DNA of 64,000 nucleotides from Arthrobacter subterraneus (lineage in GTDB: Bacteria; Actinomycetota; Actinomycetes; Actinomycetales; Micrococcaceae), in assembly GCF_900099735.1 (NCBI RefSeq), contig NZ_FNDT01000014.1, positions 1 to 64,000 on the forward strand. The letters run 5' to 3'. The position numbers and the translations under genes are program-made. Below are positions 37,272 through 45,205 of this stretch, one piece after another. A model generated the notes under the pieces. That model was not told where the DNA came from. It did not search any database and saw only the letters and a list, made by a program, of their open reading frames with translations. Each line of letters opens with the position of its first letter. Within the stretch, counting starts at the first letter, position 1.

Positions 37272-37964
37272 ATGATCAGTTCCATCACCGGCCGTCGCAG
37301 AAGCCTTGCCGCTTCTGCGGCGGCCGCCGTGTTCATCCTCTCCGGCTGCGGCAGCACCGTTGCCGAAGATGGCTCCCAACCTCCGGCAACGACGACGACG
37401 GCGCCCTCCGCTTCAGCGACCGCCTCGCCCGCCCCTTCCCCAACAGCTGCTTCCCCCGCGGCAACAGATCCGGCGTCCGCCTTTCCCAAGCCGGAGCTGC
37501 CTCCGGTGCTCGAGGCTTCCGCACCCGTCTCCTTCTCCATCCCCGCGATCGGTGCCGGGTCGGACCTGCTTTCCCTGGGATTGCGGGAGAACGGCAGTCT
37601 CGAAGTACCCCCGGAAGGTCCCGGCGCTCCGGCCAGCTGGTACAACCAGTCCCCTACCCCCGGCGAGCGCGGACCGGCTGTCCTTCTCGGGCACGTCAAC
37701 GCGACCGGCGGCGGACCCGGGGTCTTCGCAGATCTCAGGGCGCTCAAGGCGGGTGACCTCATTGAGGTCCAGCGGGAGGACGGCTCAACCGCAACCTTCG
37801 CGGTGACGAAGGGCGAACAGTACCCGAAGGACGAATTCCCCACGCAGAGGGTGTACGGCAACACCGAGGGCGCCGAGATCCGCCTCATCACCTGCGACGG
37901 CTACGATCCGGCCACCGGCGAGTTCGACGACAACTACGTTGTCTACGCCGAACTGGTGACCTGA
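37272..37964 (+). CDS. Class F-type sortase, lipoprotein-like N-terminus
   Basis: This is a sortase (cysteine transpeptidase) of 230 residues. A signal peptide with lipobox ILSGC is followed by a Thr/Pro/Ser/Ala-rich linker (about 30-78). The catalytic domain holds the catalytic His in AVLLGHVNATGG and the Cys in IRLITCDGYDP. At the place where class F enzymes have the catalytic Arg (in H-Y-R-D-N) the sequence reads EFDDNYVVYA, so the Arg seems replaced by Asp. It follows the CHRD gene by 16 bases and likely acts on that protein, perhaps also on the LAQTG protein at 53590-55131. Confidence 0.85.
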   Translation: MISSITGRRRSLAASAAAAVFILSGCGSTVAEDGSQPPATTTTAPSASATASPAPSPTAASPAATDPASAFPKPELPPVLEASAPVSFSIPAIGAGSDLLSLGLRENGSLEVPPEGPGAPASWYNQSPTPGERGPAVLLGHVNATGGGPGVFADLRALKAGDLIEVQREDGSTATFAVTKGEQYPKDEFPTQRVYGNTEGAEIRLITCDGYDPATGEFDDNYVVYAELVT

Positions 37965-37972
37965 GATGCCTC

Positions 37973-38040
37973 GCAGCTGACCAGGCCTACCGACTGACCG
38001 GGCCTACCAGCTGACCAGACCTACCAGCTGACCAGGCAGA
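37973..38040. repeat. Four 17-bp tandem repeats at the end of the VOC gene
   Basis: Units of CCAGCTGACCAGGCCTA lie at 37973-37989, 37990-38006, 38007-38023 and 38024-38040. The last unit encodes the C-terminal residues (LVSW and stop) of the minus-strand VOC gene. The others continue past its stop, as if the gene end had been duplicated in tandem. Confidence 0.85.
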
Positions 38041-38380
38041 AGGGATGACCGGCCGGGTCCAGGAACACCCTGAACGTCCCGGTACCCGAATCCATGCTCG
38101 TAGCTCCCAGCGCGAGCACCTGCTGCTCCGCCACGTCAAGGTCATCCACCCGGATGTCGAGGTGCACCTGTTGCGGAATGTCCTGGCCCGGCCAGCTGGG
38201 CGGCGTGTAGCCCTCGACCTGCTGGAAGGCCAGCGCCGGGCGGTCCGGGGCATCTCCGATGGTGATCCAGCCGTTGTCATCATGCTGGACGCGGATCATC
38301 CCGAGCAGGTCCTCGTCGAAGGACGCCAGCTGGTCCGTGTTTGAACAGTCGAACACCGTTGCATGCCATTTCCCGATCAT
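38021..38380 (-). CDS. VOC (glyoxalase/bleomycin resistance) superfamily protein
   Basis: This is a single-module VOC protein of 119 residues with paired beta-alpha-beta units: KWHATVFDCSNTDQLASFDEDLLGM (N-terminal) and QQVHLDIRVDDLDVAEQQVLALGA...FRVFLDPAGHPFCLVSW (C-terminal). His in VHLDI and the end GHPFCL are typical of the DUF/VOC group common in Actinobacteria. No substrate can be assigned. Its stop lies in a run of 17-bp tandem repeats. It is probably independent of the ABC exporter upstream on the same strand. Confidence 0.85.
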   Translation of the reverse strand: MIGKWHATVFDCSNTDQLASFDEDLLGMIRVQHDDNGWITIGDAPDRPALAFQQVEGYTPPSWPGQDIPQQVHLDIRVDDLDVAEQQVLALGATSMDSGTGTFRVFLDPAGHPFCLVSW

Positions 38381-38438
38381 GGTTCCAGTATCGGCCCCGC
38401 GCGCGGCGCCGGAAAGCCCGAAGCGGTCATCGGCTGTC

Positions 38439-39272
38439 CTATTTGAGGAACAGCTTCCGCAGGCGTGTGGTGGTCAGGACCATCCCGACGAGGATCATCA
38501 CCAGGTAATAGGTGACATGGATGGCCGTCGCCGGCGTGAAGATCCCGACGCTGAGCTGCCGGAGCAGTTCCACCCCGTGCCAGAGGGGCAGCGCCTGGAT
38601 GAACCACTGGATGGCCTGCGGATACACACTCAACGGGTAGAAGGTCGCCGAGAACAGGAACATGGGCAACATGACAAAGTTGATCCAGTCCATCTGCTGG
38701 AAGGTCTTCATGTAGCTCGTGATGCCCATCCCGAAGGAGGCGAACCCGAACGCAATCAGCACCGACGCCGGCACCATCAGTAGCGCCCACGGCGTGGTTA
38801 TCAGTCCCATCAGCCCCATCACGGCGGTGAACCCCGTGGCATAGAGGGCTCCGCGAAGCAGCGCGAGGAAGATTTCCCCGATCGCGACGTCCAGCGGCCC
38901 CAGGGAGGTGTACAGCATCCCCTGGTACAGCTTGGCGAAGTTCATCTTGAAGAACACGTTCCAGGTGGAGTCGTACACGGCGCCGTTCATTGCGGACACG
39001 GCAAGGAGCGCCGGCGCAATGTACGCGGCGTAACTGATCTCCTCCCCGCCGGGCCCGACGACGGTGCCCACCAGGGCGCCCAGCCCCACTCCCATCGAGA
39101 TGAGATAGAGCACCGGTTCGAAGAAGCCCGACACCATGATCAGCCAGTTGCTGCTCTTCGTTGCCCTCAGGCCGCGGGCAATCACCGCCCTGGCATTGCG
39201 CGAGTAGAGCGCGCTGAAGGGGCGGTCCTTCACCTGTACCCGGTAATCCTCCTCGGTCAGCATGTTGCTCAC
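38439..39272 (-). CDS. ABC-2 type transporter permease
   Basis: This is a membrane subunit of an exporter of the NodJ/DrrB (ABC-2) type, 277 residues. It has six hydrophobic segments; FFEPVLYLISMGVGLGALVG and MLPMFLFSATFYPLSVYP are family features, and the latter is the ABC-2 signature region. The start is GTG 39272, which overlaps the stop of the partner permease by four bases. With its paralogue at 39269-40159 and the ATPase it forms a three-gene export system of unknown cargo. Confidence 0.9.
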   Translation of the reverse strand: MSNMLTEEDYRVQVKDRPFSALYSRNARAVIARGLRATKSSNWLIMVSGFFEPVLYLISMGVGLGALVGTVVGPGGEEISYAAYIAPALLAVSAMNGAVYDSTWNVFFKMNFAKLYQGMLYTSLGPLDVAIGEIFLALLRGALYATGFTAVMGLMGLITTPWALLMVPASVLIAFGFASFGMGITSYMKTFQQMDWINFVMLPMFLFSATFYPLSVYPQAIQWFIQALPLWHGVELLRQLSVGIFTPATAIHVTYYLVMILVGMVLTTTRLRKLFLK

Positions 39273-40159
39273 TTACCCAGCCTCCGCTCATACACCCGGC
39301 GGGCCAGGACCCAGCCAAGGAGCGCCAGCGCCACCAGGTAGAGCACGTGTACCGCTGACAGCCAGAGCGGTTCCGCGTAGCCGTAGGTCAGCACCCGGCC
39401 CAGTTCCGTTCCGTGCCACAGCGGGGAGATCCAGCCGATCCAGCGCAGCCCGAGGGGCAGCGTCTCCAGCGGGAAGAAGGTTCCGGAGAACAGGAACAGC
39501 GGGGTCACGATGAACCTCATCACCAGCGCAAACTGCCCCTTGTCCTCGGTGATGCTCGCCGAGTAGGCCATCAGGGGAAGTCCGAACGACAGCCCGCACA
39601 CCACCGCAACCACGATCGCCACCGACCCCCACGCCGAGGGTGACGCCCCGAACGCGGCAACGATGGCGAAGTAGACGGCCGACATCAGGAACAGCCGCAG
39701 TGAGATGGCAATGATGTACCCGTTCACGATCTGGTGCACTGCCAGCGGGGAGGCATGCGGGCCGTAGTAGACGCGCCGCCACTTGAAGCCGTCCATGACC
39801 GGGTAGGTGAACTCGGTGGCCGCCGTCATGATGGTCGCCGAGGACAGCAGTGCCGGGGCAATGAAGGCGAGATAGCTGACGCCCCCGAATACGCTTTCGG
39901 CGCTGTTGCTGTCTACCAGGGTGGCCAGGCCCACGCCCATCGCGAAGAGGTACATCACCGGGTTGCCGACGCTGTACGCCAGCAGGGTCCAGCGGTAGCC
40001 GTTCATCACCTTGAGCGCATGTTCGGCGTAATACCAGGAGCCGAACTTTCGGGCCCGTTCAGCGGAAATTTTCGGCGGGTGGGCGCTCAGGGGGCGTGCC
40101 GCCGTCGTCGTCTGTTCTGCCGGCTGGCTGTCTGGGCTGCCGGCCCGGCTGCTAGTCAA
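39269..40159 (-). CDS. ABC-2 type transporter permease (paralogue)
   Basis: This is the second ABC-2 permease (296 residues), clearly related to the downstream one: it has the same six-segment layout and matching pieces such as NPVMYLFAMGVGLATLV and TPLFLFSGTFFPLETLP. TTG 40159 is chosen because AGGAG lies six bases upstream; the start overlaps the ATPase stop region. The polar N-terminus (1-45) is unconserved. The exporter probably uses this pair as a heterodimer. Confidence 0.9.
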   Translation of the reverse strand: MTSSRAGSPDSQPAEQTTTAARPLSAHPPKISAERARKFGSWYYAEHALKVMNGYRWTLLAYSVGNPVMYLFAMGVGLATLVDSNSAESVFGGVSYLAFIAPALLSSATIMTAATEFTYPVMDGFKWRRVYYGPHASPLAVHQIVNGYIIAISLRLFLMSAVYFAIVAAFGASPSAWGSVAIVVAVVCGLSFGLPLMAYSASITEDKGQFALVMRFIVTPLFLFSGTFFPLETLPLGLRWIGWISPLWHGTELGRVLTYGYAEPLWLSAVHVLYLVALALLGWVLARRVYERRLGK

Positions 40160-41093
40160 CGAGGCTCCTGCCGGTCAGGCGCAGGAAGACGTCCTCGAGC
40201 GAGGACCGGCGCACCAGCGAGGTGATGGGGTGGAGGCCGCGGGCGGTGACCTGCTCCAGGGCGGCCTCACCGTCATCGGTGTAGATCAGCACGCGGTCGG
40301 GAAGGGGTTCGAGCCGCTCGCCGATTCCGGCCAGGTCCGCCGCCACCGTCGTGTTGCGTTCCGAGCCGAAGCGGAGTTCAAGCACCTCGCGGGTGGAGTG
40401 CTCGCGGATGAGCCGGGCGGGGGAACCCTCGGCCATGATCTGTCCCTTGTCGACGACGACGAGGCGGTCGCAGAGCTGCTCCGCCTCATCCATGTAGTGG
40501 GTCGTGAGGATCAGGGTAACCCCGGACTCCTTCAGGCGGAACAGGCGGTCCCAGAGGATGTGGCGGGCCTGGGGGTCGAGACCGGTGGTCGGCTCATCGA
40601 GCAGGAGAATCTTGGGCTCGTTAATGAGCGACCGGGCGATGGTCAGGCGCCGCTTCATGCCGCCGGACAGCGAGTCGACCTTCGCCTTCGCCTTGTCAGT
40701 GAGCTGGGCGAACTCGAGCAGCTCGTCGGCTTTGGGCTTGAGATAGCTCATCGGCAGGCCGAAATAGCGGCCGTACACGAGGAGGTTGTCGCGGACCCGG
40801 AGTTCCTCGTCAAGGTTGTCTTGCTGCGGGACCACACCGAGGTGCGCCCGTACCTCCGGACCGTGCTGTTCCGGGTCCAGCCCCATGATGGTCAGCTTGC
40901 CGGAGGTGCGCTGGGAGACGCCGCCGATCATCTTCATGGTGGTCGATTTTCCGGCACCGTTCGGGCCGAGCAGCCCGAAGGATTCGCCCTGGGGTACATC
41001 GAAGGAGATGCCGTCGACGGCCACGAAATCGCCGTAGTGCTTGCTCAGCCTGTCAGCAGAGATGACGTAGTTCGGAATAGTTTGGTTGGGCAC
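40152..41093 (-). CDS. ABC-2 type exporter ATP-binding protein (NodI/DrrA type)
   Basis: This ATPase of the three-gene exporter has about 313 residues. Walker A GPNGAGKSTTMKMIGG, the LSGGMKRRLTIARSLINEP signature with Walker B ILLLDEPTTGLDPQARH, and the H-loop LTTHYMDEAEQLCDR are all present. The C-terminal about 80 residues are the NodI/CcmA-like extension. The frame stays open to 41174, but that part is translated from the 61-bp palindromic element at 41119-41179, so GTG 41093 (MPNQTIPNYVISADRLSKHYG) is taken as the start; GGGGGAGGG lies about 14 bases upstream. It ends in the start region of the first permease. Confidence 0.9.
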   Translation of the reverse strand: MPNQTIPNYVISADRLSKHYGDFVAVDGISFDVPQGESFGLLGPNGAGKSTTMKMIGGVSQRTSGKLTIMGLDPEQHGPEVRAHLGVVPQQDNLDEELRVRDNLLVYGRYFGLPMSYLKPKADELLEFAQLTDKAKAKVDSLSGGMKRRLTIARSLINEPKILLLDEPTTGLDPQARHILWDRLFRLKESGVTLILTTHYMDEAEQLCDRLVVVDKGQIMAEGSPARLIREHSTREVLELRFGSERNTTVAADLAGIGERLEPLPDRVLIYTDDGEAALEQVTARGLHPITSLVRRSSLEDVFLRLTGRSLVD

Positions 41094-41118
41094 CAGAACA
41101 GCGTAGGCCCTCCCCCAA

Positions 41119-41179
41119 AGTTTTTGTCGCCTATCTGCTGTTTTGGCGGTGCCTTGGCAGCAGATAGACGACAAAAACT
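41119..41179. repeat. 61-bp palindromic element, copy 2
   Basis: The arms 41119-41140 and 41158-41179 have the same 22-base sequence as copy 1 (12013-12073), with a single G-to-A change in the right arm. The 17-base loop is unrelated in sequence. It sits between the folD stop (41187) and the ABC ATPase start, and its reading-through produces a false N-terminal extension of that ATPase. Confidence 0.85.
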
Positions 41180-41186
41180 CGACGGC

Positions 41187-42062
41187 TCACTGACGCTCGG
41201 CTGCTTCCACGACGTTCATCAGCAGCATGGCGCGGGTCATGGGGCCCACTCCGCCGGGATTGGGCGAAAGCCAGGCGGCGACGCCGGCCGCGTCCTGCGC
41301 CACGTCACCGCGCAGGGTGGCCTTCCCGGTCTCCGGATCGACCACGCGGGTCACACCGACGTCGAGGACGACGGCCCCCGGCTTGAGGTGTTCGGCAGTG
41401 ATCATGCCGGGCATGCCCGCAGCCGCAACGACGACGTCGGCCTCGCTGAGGTGGCGCTCCAGATCCACCGTGCCGGTGTGTGCCAGCGTGACGGTCGCGT
41501 TGATCTCGCGGCGGGTGAGCAGCAGGCCGAGCGGCCGTCCCACGGTGACCCCACGGCCCACCACCAGCACATTCTTTCCCCGCAGGTGGATGTCATGGCG
41601 CAGGAGCAGCTCAACAATGCCGTTCGGGGTACAGGGCAGCGGCGAGTCCATCGGGGCGCTGACATTCAGGACCAGCCTTCCGAGGTTCGTCGGGTGCAGC
41701 CCGTCGGCGTCCTTTTCCGGCGCCATCCGCTCCAGGATGGCGTTCGCGTCCAGGTGCGCAGGAAGCGGCAGCTGGACGATGTAGCCGGTGGTTTCGTCGT
41801 CGTCGTTCAGCTCGTCGATGACCTTTTCGAGGTCTTCCTGGGTGATGTCTCCGGGCAAGTCGCGGCGGATGGACCTGATGCCCACCTGCTCGCAGTCCCG
41901 GTGCTTCCCGCCGACGTAGGAGTGGCTGCCCGGATCGTCGCCCACCAGGACCGTGCCCAGGCCGGGTGTGACTCCCCGTGCCTTCAGGGCGCTGACGCGC
42001 TCGGTCAGTTCGGTGCGGATTGCGGCCGCCGTTGCCTTGCCGTCAAGAATCTGTGCGCTCAT
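41187..42062 (-). CDS. folD: Methylenetetrahydrofolate dehydrogenase / methenyl-THF cyclohydrolase
   Basis: This bifunctional one-carbon enzyme interconverts 5,10-methylene-, methenyl- and 10-formyl-THF with NADP. Its 291 residues match the family. Motifs are [23 protein letters not shown] (catalytic Lys), [34 protein letters not shown] and the Rossmann signature [16 protein letters not shown], ending [21 protein letters not shown] precedes ATG 42062. A 54-residue ORF and glyA lie immediately upstream in the same direction, all behind a ZTP riboswitch. Confidence 0.96.
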   Translation of the reverse strand: MSAQILDGKATAAAIRTELTERVSALKARGVTPGLGTVLVGDDPGSHSYVGGKHRDCEQVGIRSIRRDLPGDITQEDLEKVIDELNDDDETTGYIVQLPLPAHLDANAILERMAPEKDADGLHPTNLGRLVLNVSAPMDSPLPCTPNGIVELLLRHDIHLRGKNVLVVGRGVTVGRPLGLLLTRREINATVTLAHTGTVDLERHLSEADVVVAAAGMPGMITAEHLKPGAVVLDVGVTRVVDPETGKATLRGDVAQDAAGVAAWLSPNPGGVGPMTRAMLLMNVVEAAERQ

Positions 42063-42227
42063 TTACGCGGCTCCTTTGTTGGCCTGTTCCCGGTCGAGCT
42101 CCTCGAGCAGGAACGCTTTTCCGCGCTCACAGCATCCGGTGAAACAGCATTCGTCCGTGGGGATTTCATACTCGTCGGAGCGGGCTGCCTCCGACTCCAG
42201 TGCGCCCGGCGGGAGGTCTTCTACCAT
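42063..42227 (-). CDS. Small Cys-rich protein (54 aa) between glyA and folD
   Basis: This is a short ORF, ATG 42227 to TAA 42063-42065, giving 54 residues that begin [20 protein letters not shown] and contain the core [21 protein letters not shown]. The two CC pairs four to five residues apart could bind metal. The ATG overlaps the glyA stop region and the stop abuts the folD ATG, so the ORF exactly fills the gap and would be translationally coupled to both. GAGGA lies directly before the ATG, closer than usual. I do not know a function; coding is inferred from the tight fit and Cys pattern. Confidence 0.6.
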   Translation of the reverse strand: MVEDLPPGALESEAARSDEYEIPTDECCFTGCCERGKAFLLEELDREQANKGAA

Positions 42228-43516
42228 TCCTCGTGTCCGGGGTAGAGCGGGAAATCGGCCGCGAGGCGGGATACACGTGCACGCAGCGCGTCTACGTCGG
42301 CTTCGGGCTTCAGCACCGCTGCAATGATCTCGGCGACCTCTGTGAACTCTGCGGCGCCGAACCCGCGGGTGGCCAGTGCGGGGGTGCCGATGCGCAGTCC
42401 GGAGGTGACCATCGGCGGACGCGGATCGTTGGGGACCGCATTGCGGTTCACGGTGATGCCGACCGAGTGCAGGAGGTCCTCGGCCTGCTGTCCGTCAAGT
42501 GTGGAGTTGCGGAGGTCAACGAGCACCAGATGAACGTCGGTGCCCCCGGTGAGGACTGACACGCCGTGCTCGGTGACGTCAGCGCCCATGAGCCGCTCGG
42601 CGATGATCCGTGCACCTTCGAGGACACGCTCCTGGCGCTCCTTGAACTCCTCGGAGCCGGCGATCTTGAAGGCGGTGGCCTTGGCCGCGATGACGTGCAT
42701 GAGCGGTCCGCCCTGCTGGCCCGGGAAGACGTTCGAGTTGAGCTTCTTGGCCCACTCCTGCTTCGCGAGGATCACGCCCGAGCGCGGACCGGAGAGGGTC
42801 TTGTGGACGGTGGAGGTGACGACGTCGGAGTGCGGAACCGGGCTCGGGTGCAGTCCGGCCGCCACGAGGCCGGCGAAGTGCGCCATGTCGGTCCAGAGCA
42901 GTGCGCCCACCTCATCGGCGATGGAGCGGAACGCCGCGAAATCAAGGTGGCGGGGGTACGCGGACCAGCCGGCGATGATGACCTGCGGCTTCTCGGCGAG
43001 GGCCTGCTCGCGGACGCGGTCCATGTCGAGGCGGTGGGTGTCATTCTCCACGCCGTACGCGGCAACCTCGTACAGCTTTCCGGAGAAGTTCAGCTTCATG
43101 CCGTGGGTGAGGTGGCCGCCGTGGGCCAGGGAGAGGCCCATGATCTTCTCGCCCGGCTTGATCATTGCGGCGAGCGCGGCGGCGTTGGCCTGGGCGCCCG
43201 AGTGGGGCTGCACGTTGGCGTACTCCGCGCCGAAGAGGGCCTTGACGCGTTCGATGGCCAGGCTCTCCGCAACATCCACGTGTTCACAGCCGCCGTAGTA
43301 GCGGCGGCCGGGGTAACCCTCGGCGTATTTGTTGGTCAGGACCGAGCCCTGTGCTTCGAGGACCGAGCGCGGTGCGAAGTTCTCGGACGCGATCATCTCG
43401 AGAGTGTCTCGCTGGCGGGCGAGTTCGTTGTTGAGGACCGCGGCGATTTCCGGGTCCACCTCGGACAGCGGTGCGTTGGTCACGGACTGGGTCACAGAGG
43501 GAGAGGATGAAGTCAC
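42221..43516 (-). CDS. glyA: Serine hydroxymethyltransferase
   Basis: This PLP enzyme converts serine and THF to glycine and methylene-THF. Its 431 residues match the family. Motifs are [37 protein letters not shown] and the PLP-lysine segment [17 protein letters not shown] (Lys in VHKT). The open frame runs to 43720, but it translates the riboswitch; GTG 43516 with AGGAG upstream gives [11 protein letters not shown] and is the start. It is the first gene of glyA - small ORF - folD, controlled by the ZTP riboswitch at 43614-43722. Confidence 0.97.
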   Translation of the reverse strand: MTSSSPSVTQSVTNAPLSEVDPEIAAVLNNELARQRDTLEMIASENFAPRSVLEAQGSVLTNKYAEGYPGRRYYGGCEHVDVAESLAIERVKALFGAEYANVQPHSGAQANAAALAAMIKPGEKIMGLSLAHGGHLTHGMKLNFSGKLYEVAAYGVENDTHRLDMDRVREQALAEKPQVIIAGWSAYPRHLDFAAFRSIADEVGALLWTDMAHFAGLVAAGLHPSPVPHSDVVTSTVHKTLSGPRSGVILAKQEWAKKLNSNVFPGQQGGPLMHVIAAKATAFKIAGSEEFKERQERVLEGARIIAERLMGADVTEHGVSVLTGGTDVHLVLVDLRNSTLDGQQAEDLLHSVGITVNRNAVPNDPRPPMVTSGLRIGTPALATRGFGAAEFTEVAEIIAAVLKPEADVDALRARVSRLAADFPLYPGHEEW

Positions 43517-43838
43517 GGGAGGCTCCTGATGATGGGTGAGCGTTCTACAGGTCAGGCTACCTGTTGACCCGGGCGCACCCGAAGTTTCGGGCCCGAGCAA
43601 CAGAGGGGGACTTGACCCACGGCCCAGGCGTGCGATCCGTGGTCGGCGCTGCGCGCCGTCGTACAGGACGGCGCATGCCGCTTCCTGGTGGTTACCCACC
43701 CAACGCCAGTCGCGACGCAAGCCATTCTAGAGGGTGGTCACCGTGGGCTTCCTACTGTGTCGGACGGTGACAGCTGCGGCGGAGGTGGCAGCGTACGACG
43801 ACGACGGCGTTCCGCCGGCGGAACGGTAACCTTGGACG
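43517..43838. other. Divergent regulatory region between glyA and purU
   Basis: These 322 bases contain no gene. The glyA side (minus strand) holds a -10 element, the ZTP riboswitch aptamer and about 95 bases of leader with the hairpin CCCGAA-AC-TTCGGG (about 43578-43592), a possible expression platform. The purU side (43740-43838) shows no clear promoter. Confidence 0.7.
43614..43722 (-). promoter_or_regulatory. ZTP (pfl) riboswitch controlling glyA-folD
   Basis: On the minus strand the leader contains the two conserved parts of the pfl/ZTP aptamer. First comes GCGTCGCGACTGGCG followed by GGGTGGGTAACCACC and AGGAAGCGGC. After a variable hairpin (about 43635-43670) the 3' part CACGCCTGGGC closes the pseudoknot. 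The family senses ZTP/ZMP, the signal of 10-formyl-THF shortage, and is known upstream of glyA, folD and purH. A likely -10 hexamer TAGAAT (43729 to 43724) places the transcript start at the aptamer's 5' end. The switching mechanism for glyA is not resolved here. Confidence 0.85.
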
Positions 43839-44768
43839 GTGACTGAAGCTGCGCAGGCCGGGTTCCCCGGCAACTTTTCGGGTGGTTCTTCCGGCAACTT
43901 TTCCGGCGATTTCGCGGGGGGCGCGCCGTCGTCGTTCATTTTGACGCTCTCCTGCGATGACCGGCCCGGGATTGTCCATGCCGTGTCCGGAGCGCTGGTG
44001 GCCGCTGACTGCAACATCACCGAATCCCAGCAGTACGGCAGCCCGGACTCGGGGACGTTCTTCATGCGGGTTGCCATCACCACCAGGTCTGAACGGCGCG
44101 CGGTGGAGGCACATCTGGCCCCGGTGGCCGAGGCGTTCGGGATGACGTGGGGCCTGCACACGGAAGGAACTCCGGCGCGCACGCTGATCATGGCGTCGAA
44201 ATCCGCACACTGCCTCAACGATCTGCTGTTCCAGCAGCGTGCCGGCATGCTGCCCATCGAGGTGCCCGTGATCGTCTCGAACCACACCGATCTCGCCGAG
44301 CTGGCAGCGTTCTACGGCATCGAGTTCCACCACGTTCCGGTAACCGGCGACGGGAAAGCCGAAGCCGAGGAGCGGCTGCTGGAGCTGGTTGCCGAGCACA
44401 GGATCGAGCTTGTGGTGCTGGCGCGCTACATGCAGGTGCTCAGCGACACCCTGTGCTCCCAGCTGGTGGGCCGGGCGATCAACATCCATCACTCGTTCCT
44501 GCCGTCCTTCAAGGGTGCCCGCCCCTACCACCAGGCGCATGCCCGGGGCGTGAAGCTGATTGGCGCGACCGCCCACTACGTGACCCCTGCCCTGGACGAA
44601 GGACCGATTATCGAGCAGGAGGTCATCCGGGTGGATCACGCCCGGACCGCCACCCAGCTGGTGGCCATGGGAGCCGACGTCGAAAGCCGCACCCTCGCGC
44701 AGGCCGTGAAGTGGCACGCCGAGCATCGGGTGCTGCTTGACGGCACGCGTACCGTGGTTTTCAACTGA
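43839..44768 (+). CDS. purU: Formyltetrahydrofolate deformylase
   Basis: This enzyme hydrolyses 10-formyl-THF to formate and THF, balancing the one-carbon pool. Its 309 residues carry an N-terminal ACT domain (FILTLSCDDRPGIVHAVSGALVAADCNI) and a formyltransferase-like domain with NHTDL, LARYMQVLS, the catalytic INIHHSFLPSFKGARPYHQAHARGVKLIGATAHYVTPALDEGPIIEQ. The first 28 residues are an odd Gly/Ser/Phe/Asn repeat (GNFSGGSSGNFSGDF) not seen in typical members (about 280-290 residues). The start is GTG 43839. It is divergent from the riboswitch-controlled glyA-folD unit, so the region is a one-carbon cluster. Confidence 0.95.
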   Translation: MTEAAQAGFPGNFSGGSSGNFSGDFAGGAPSSFILTLSCDDRPGIVHAVSGALVAADCNITESQQYGSPDSGTFFMRVAITTRSERRAVEAHLAPVAEAFGMTWGLHTEGTPARTLIMASKSAHCLNDLLFQQRAGMLPIEVPVIVSNHTDLAELAAFYGIEFHHVPVTGDGKAEAEERLLELVAEHRIELVVLARYMQVLSDTLCSQLVGRAINIHHSFLPSFKGARPYHQAHARGVKLIGATAHYVTPALDEGPIIEQEVIRVDHARTATQLVAMGADVESRTLAQAVKWHAEHRVLLDGTRTVVFN

Positions 44769-44800
44769 CCGTGCTGTTTGACCTTTCCTGAGGAGACACC

Positions 44801-44974
44801 ATGAGCGAGGAAACACCGCTGCGCTACCGCGTATTGACCGGCCCGGATGACCGCGCCTTCTGCGCCCGGGTCAGCGAGGCGCTCGAGAGCGGGTACCGCC
44901 TGCACGGCTCGCCCTCGGTGACGTACAACGGCGACCGCGTGATCGTGGCGCAGGCTGTGGTCCTCGAGGACTGA
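44801..44974 (+). CDS. DUF1737 family small protein
   Basis: A 57-residue ORF begins at ATG 44801 with GAGGAGA upstream and reads RYRVLTGPDDRAFCARVSEAL, then GYRLHGSPSVTYNGDRVIVAQAVV. This matches the DUF1737 pattern (short beta-rich proteins of unknown function with a Y-x-L-x-G-x-P-D and L-H-G-S-P motif). It follows purU by 32 bases and may be cotranscribed. It is too short for most gene finders, but the pattern is clear. Confidence 0.85.
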   Translation: MSEETPLRYRVLTGPDDRAFCARVSEALESGYRLHGSPSVTYNGDRVIVAQAVVLED

Positions 44975-45040
44975 GCTGGGCCCGGGTGCCCCGGGTACGG
45001 CTGCCCGGGGTGCAGTAGCCCGGGGCCAGTAGCCGTCTCC

Positions 45041-45190
45041 GTGAGCAACCTGGACCGCGAGCAGCGTCGCGGTGAGCAACCCGGACCGAGGTGAGCAACC
45101 TTTCCGCAGCCGGTCGCGGGCGGCAGCCGGTGCGGTGAGTGACCTGGACCGAGGTGAGCAACCTTTCCCTCACCCCGGTCCGGTTTGCTC
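45041..45190. repeat. GTGAGCAACC repeat cluster, left copy
   Basis: The motif GTGAGCAACCTGGACCG and variants occur at 45041, 45072 and 45134; GGTGAGCAACCTTTCC follows at about 45090 and 45153. The segment 45146-45181 forms a 13-bp inverted repeat (GGACCGAGGTGAG/CTCACCCCGGTCC) and ends in TTGCTC at 45190. A 49-base stretch (45142-45190) recurs with five mismatches at 46292-46340. The gap 44975-45205 holds no gene. Confidence 0.8.
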
Positions 45191-45205
45191 CACGTGAAGT
45201 CCATT

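Noticed and set aside
43517-43720. N-terminal extension of glyA
   Set aside because: It translates the ZTP riboswitch leader; the GTG at 43516 has a good ribosome-binding site.
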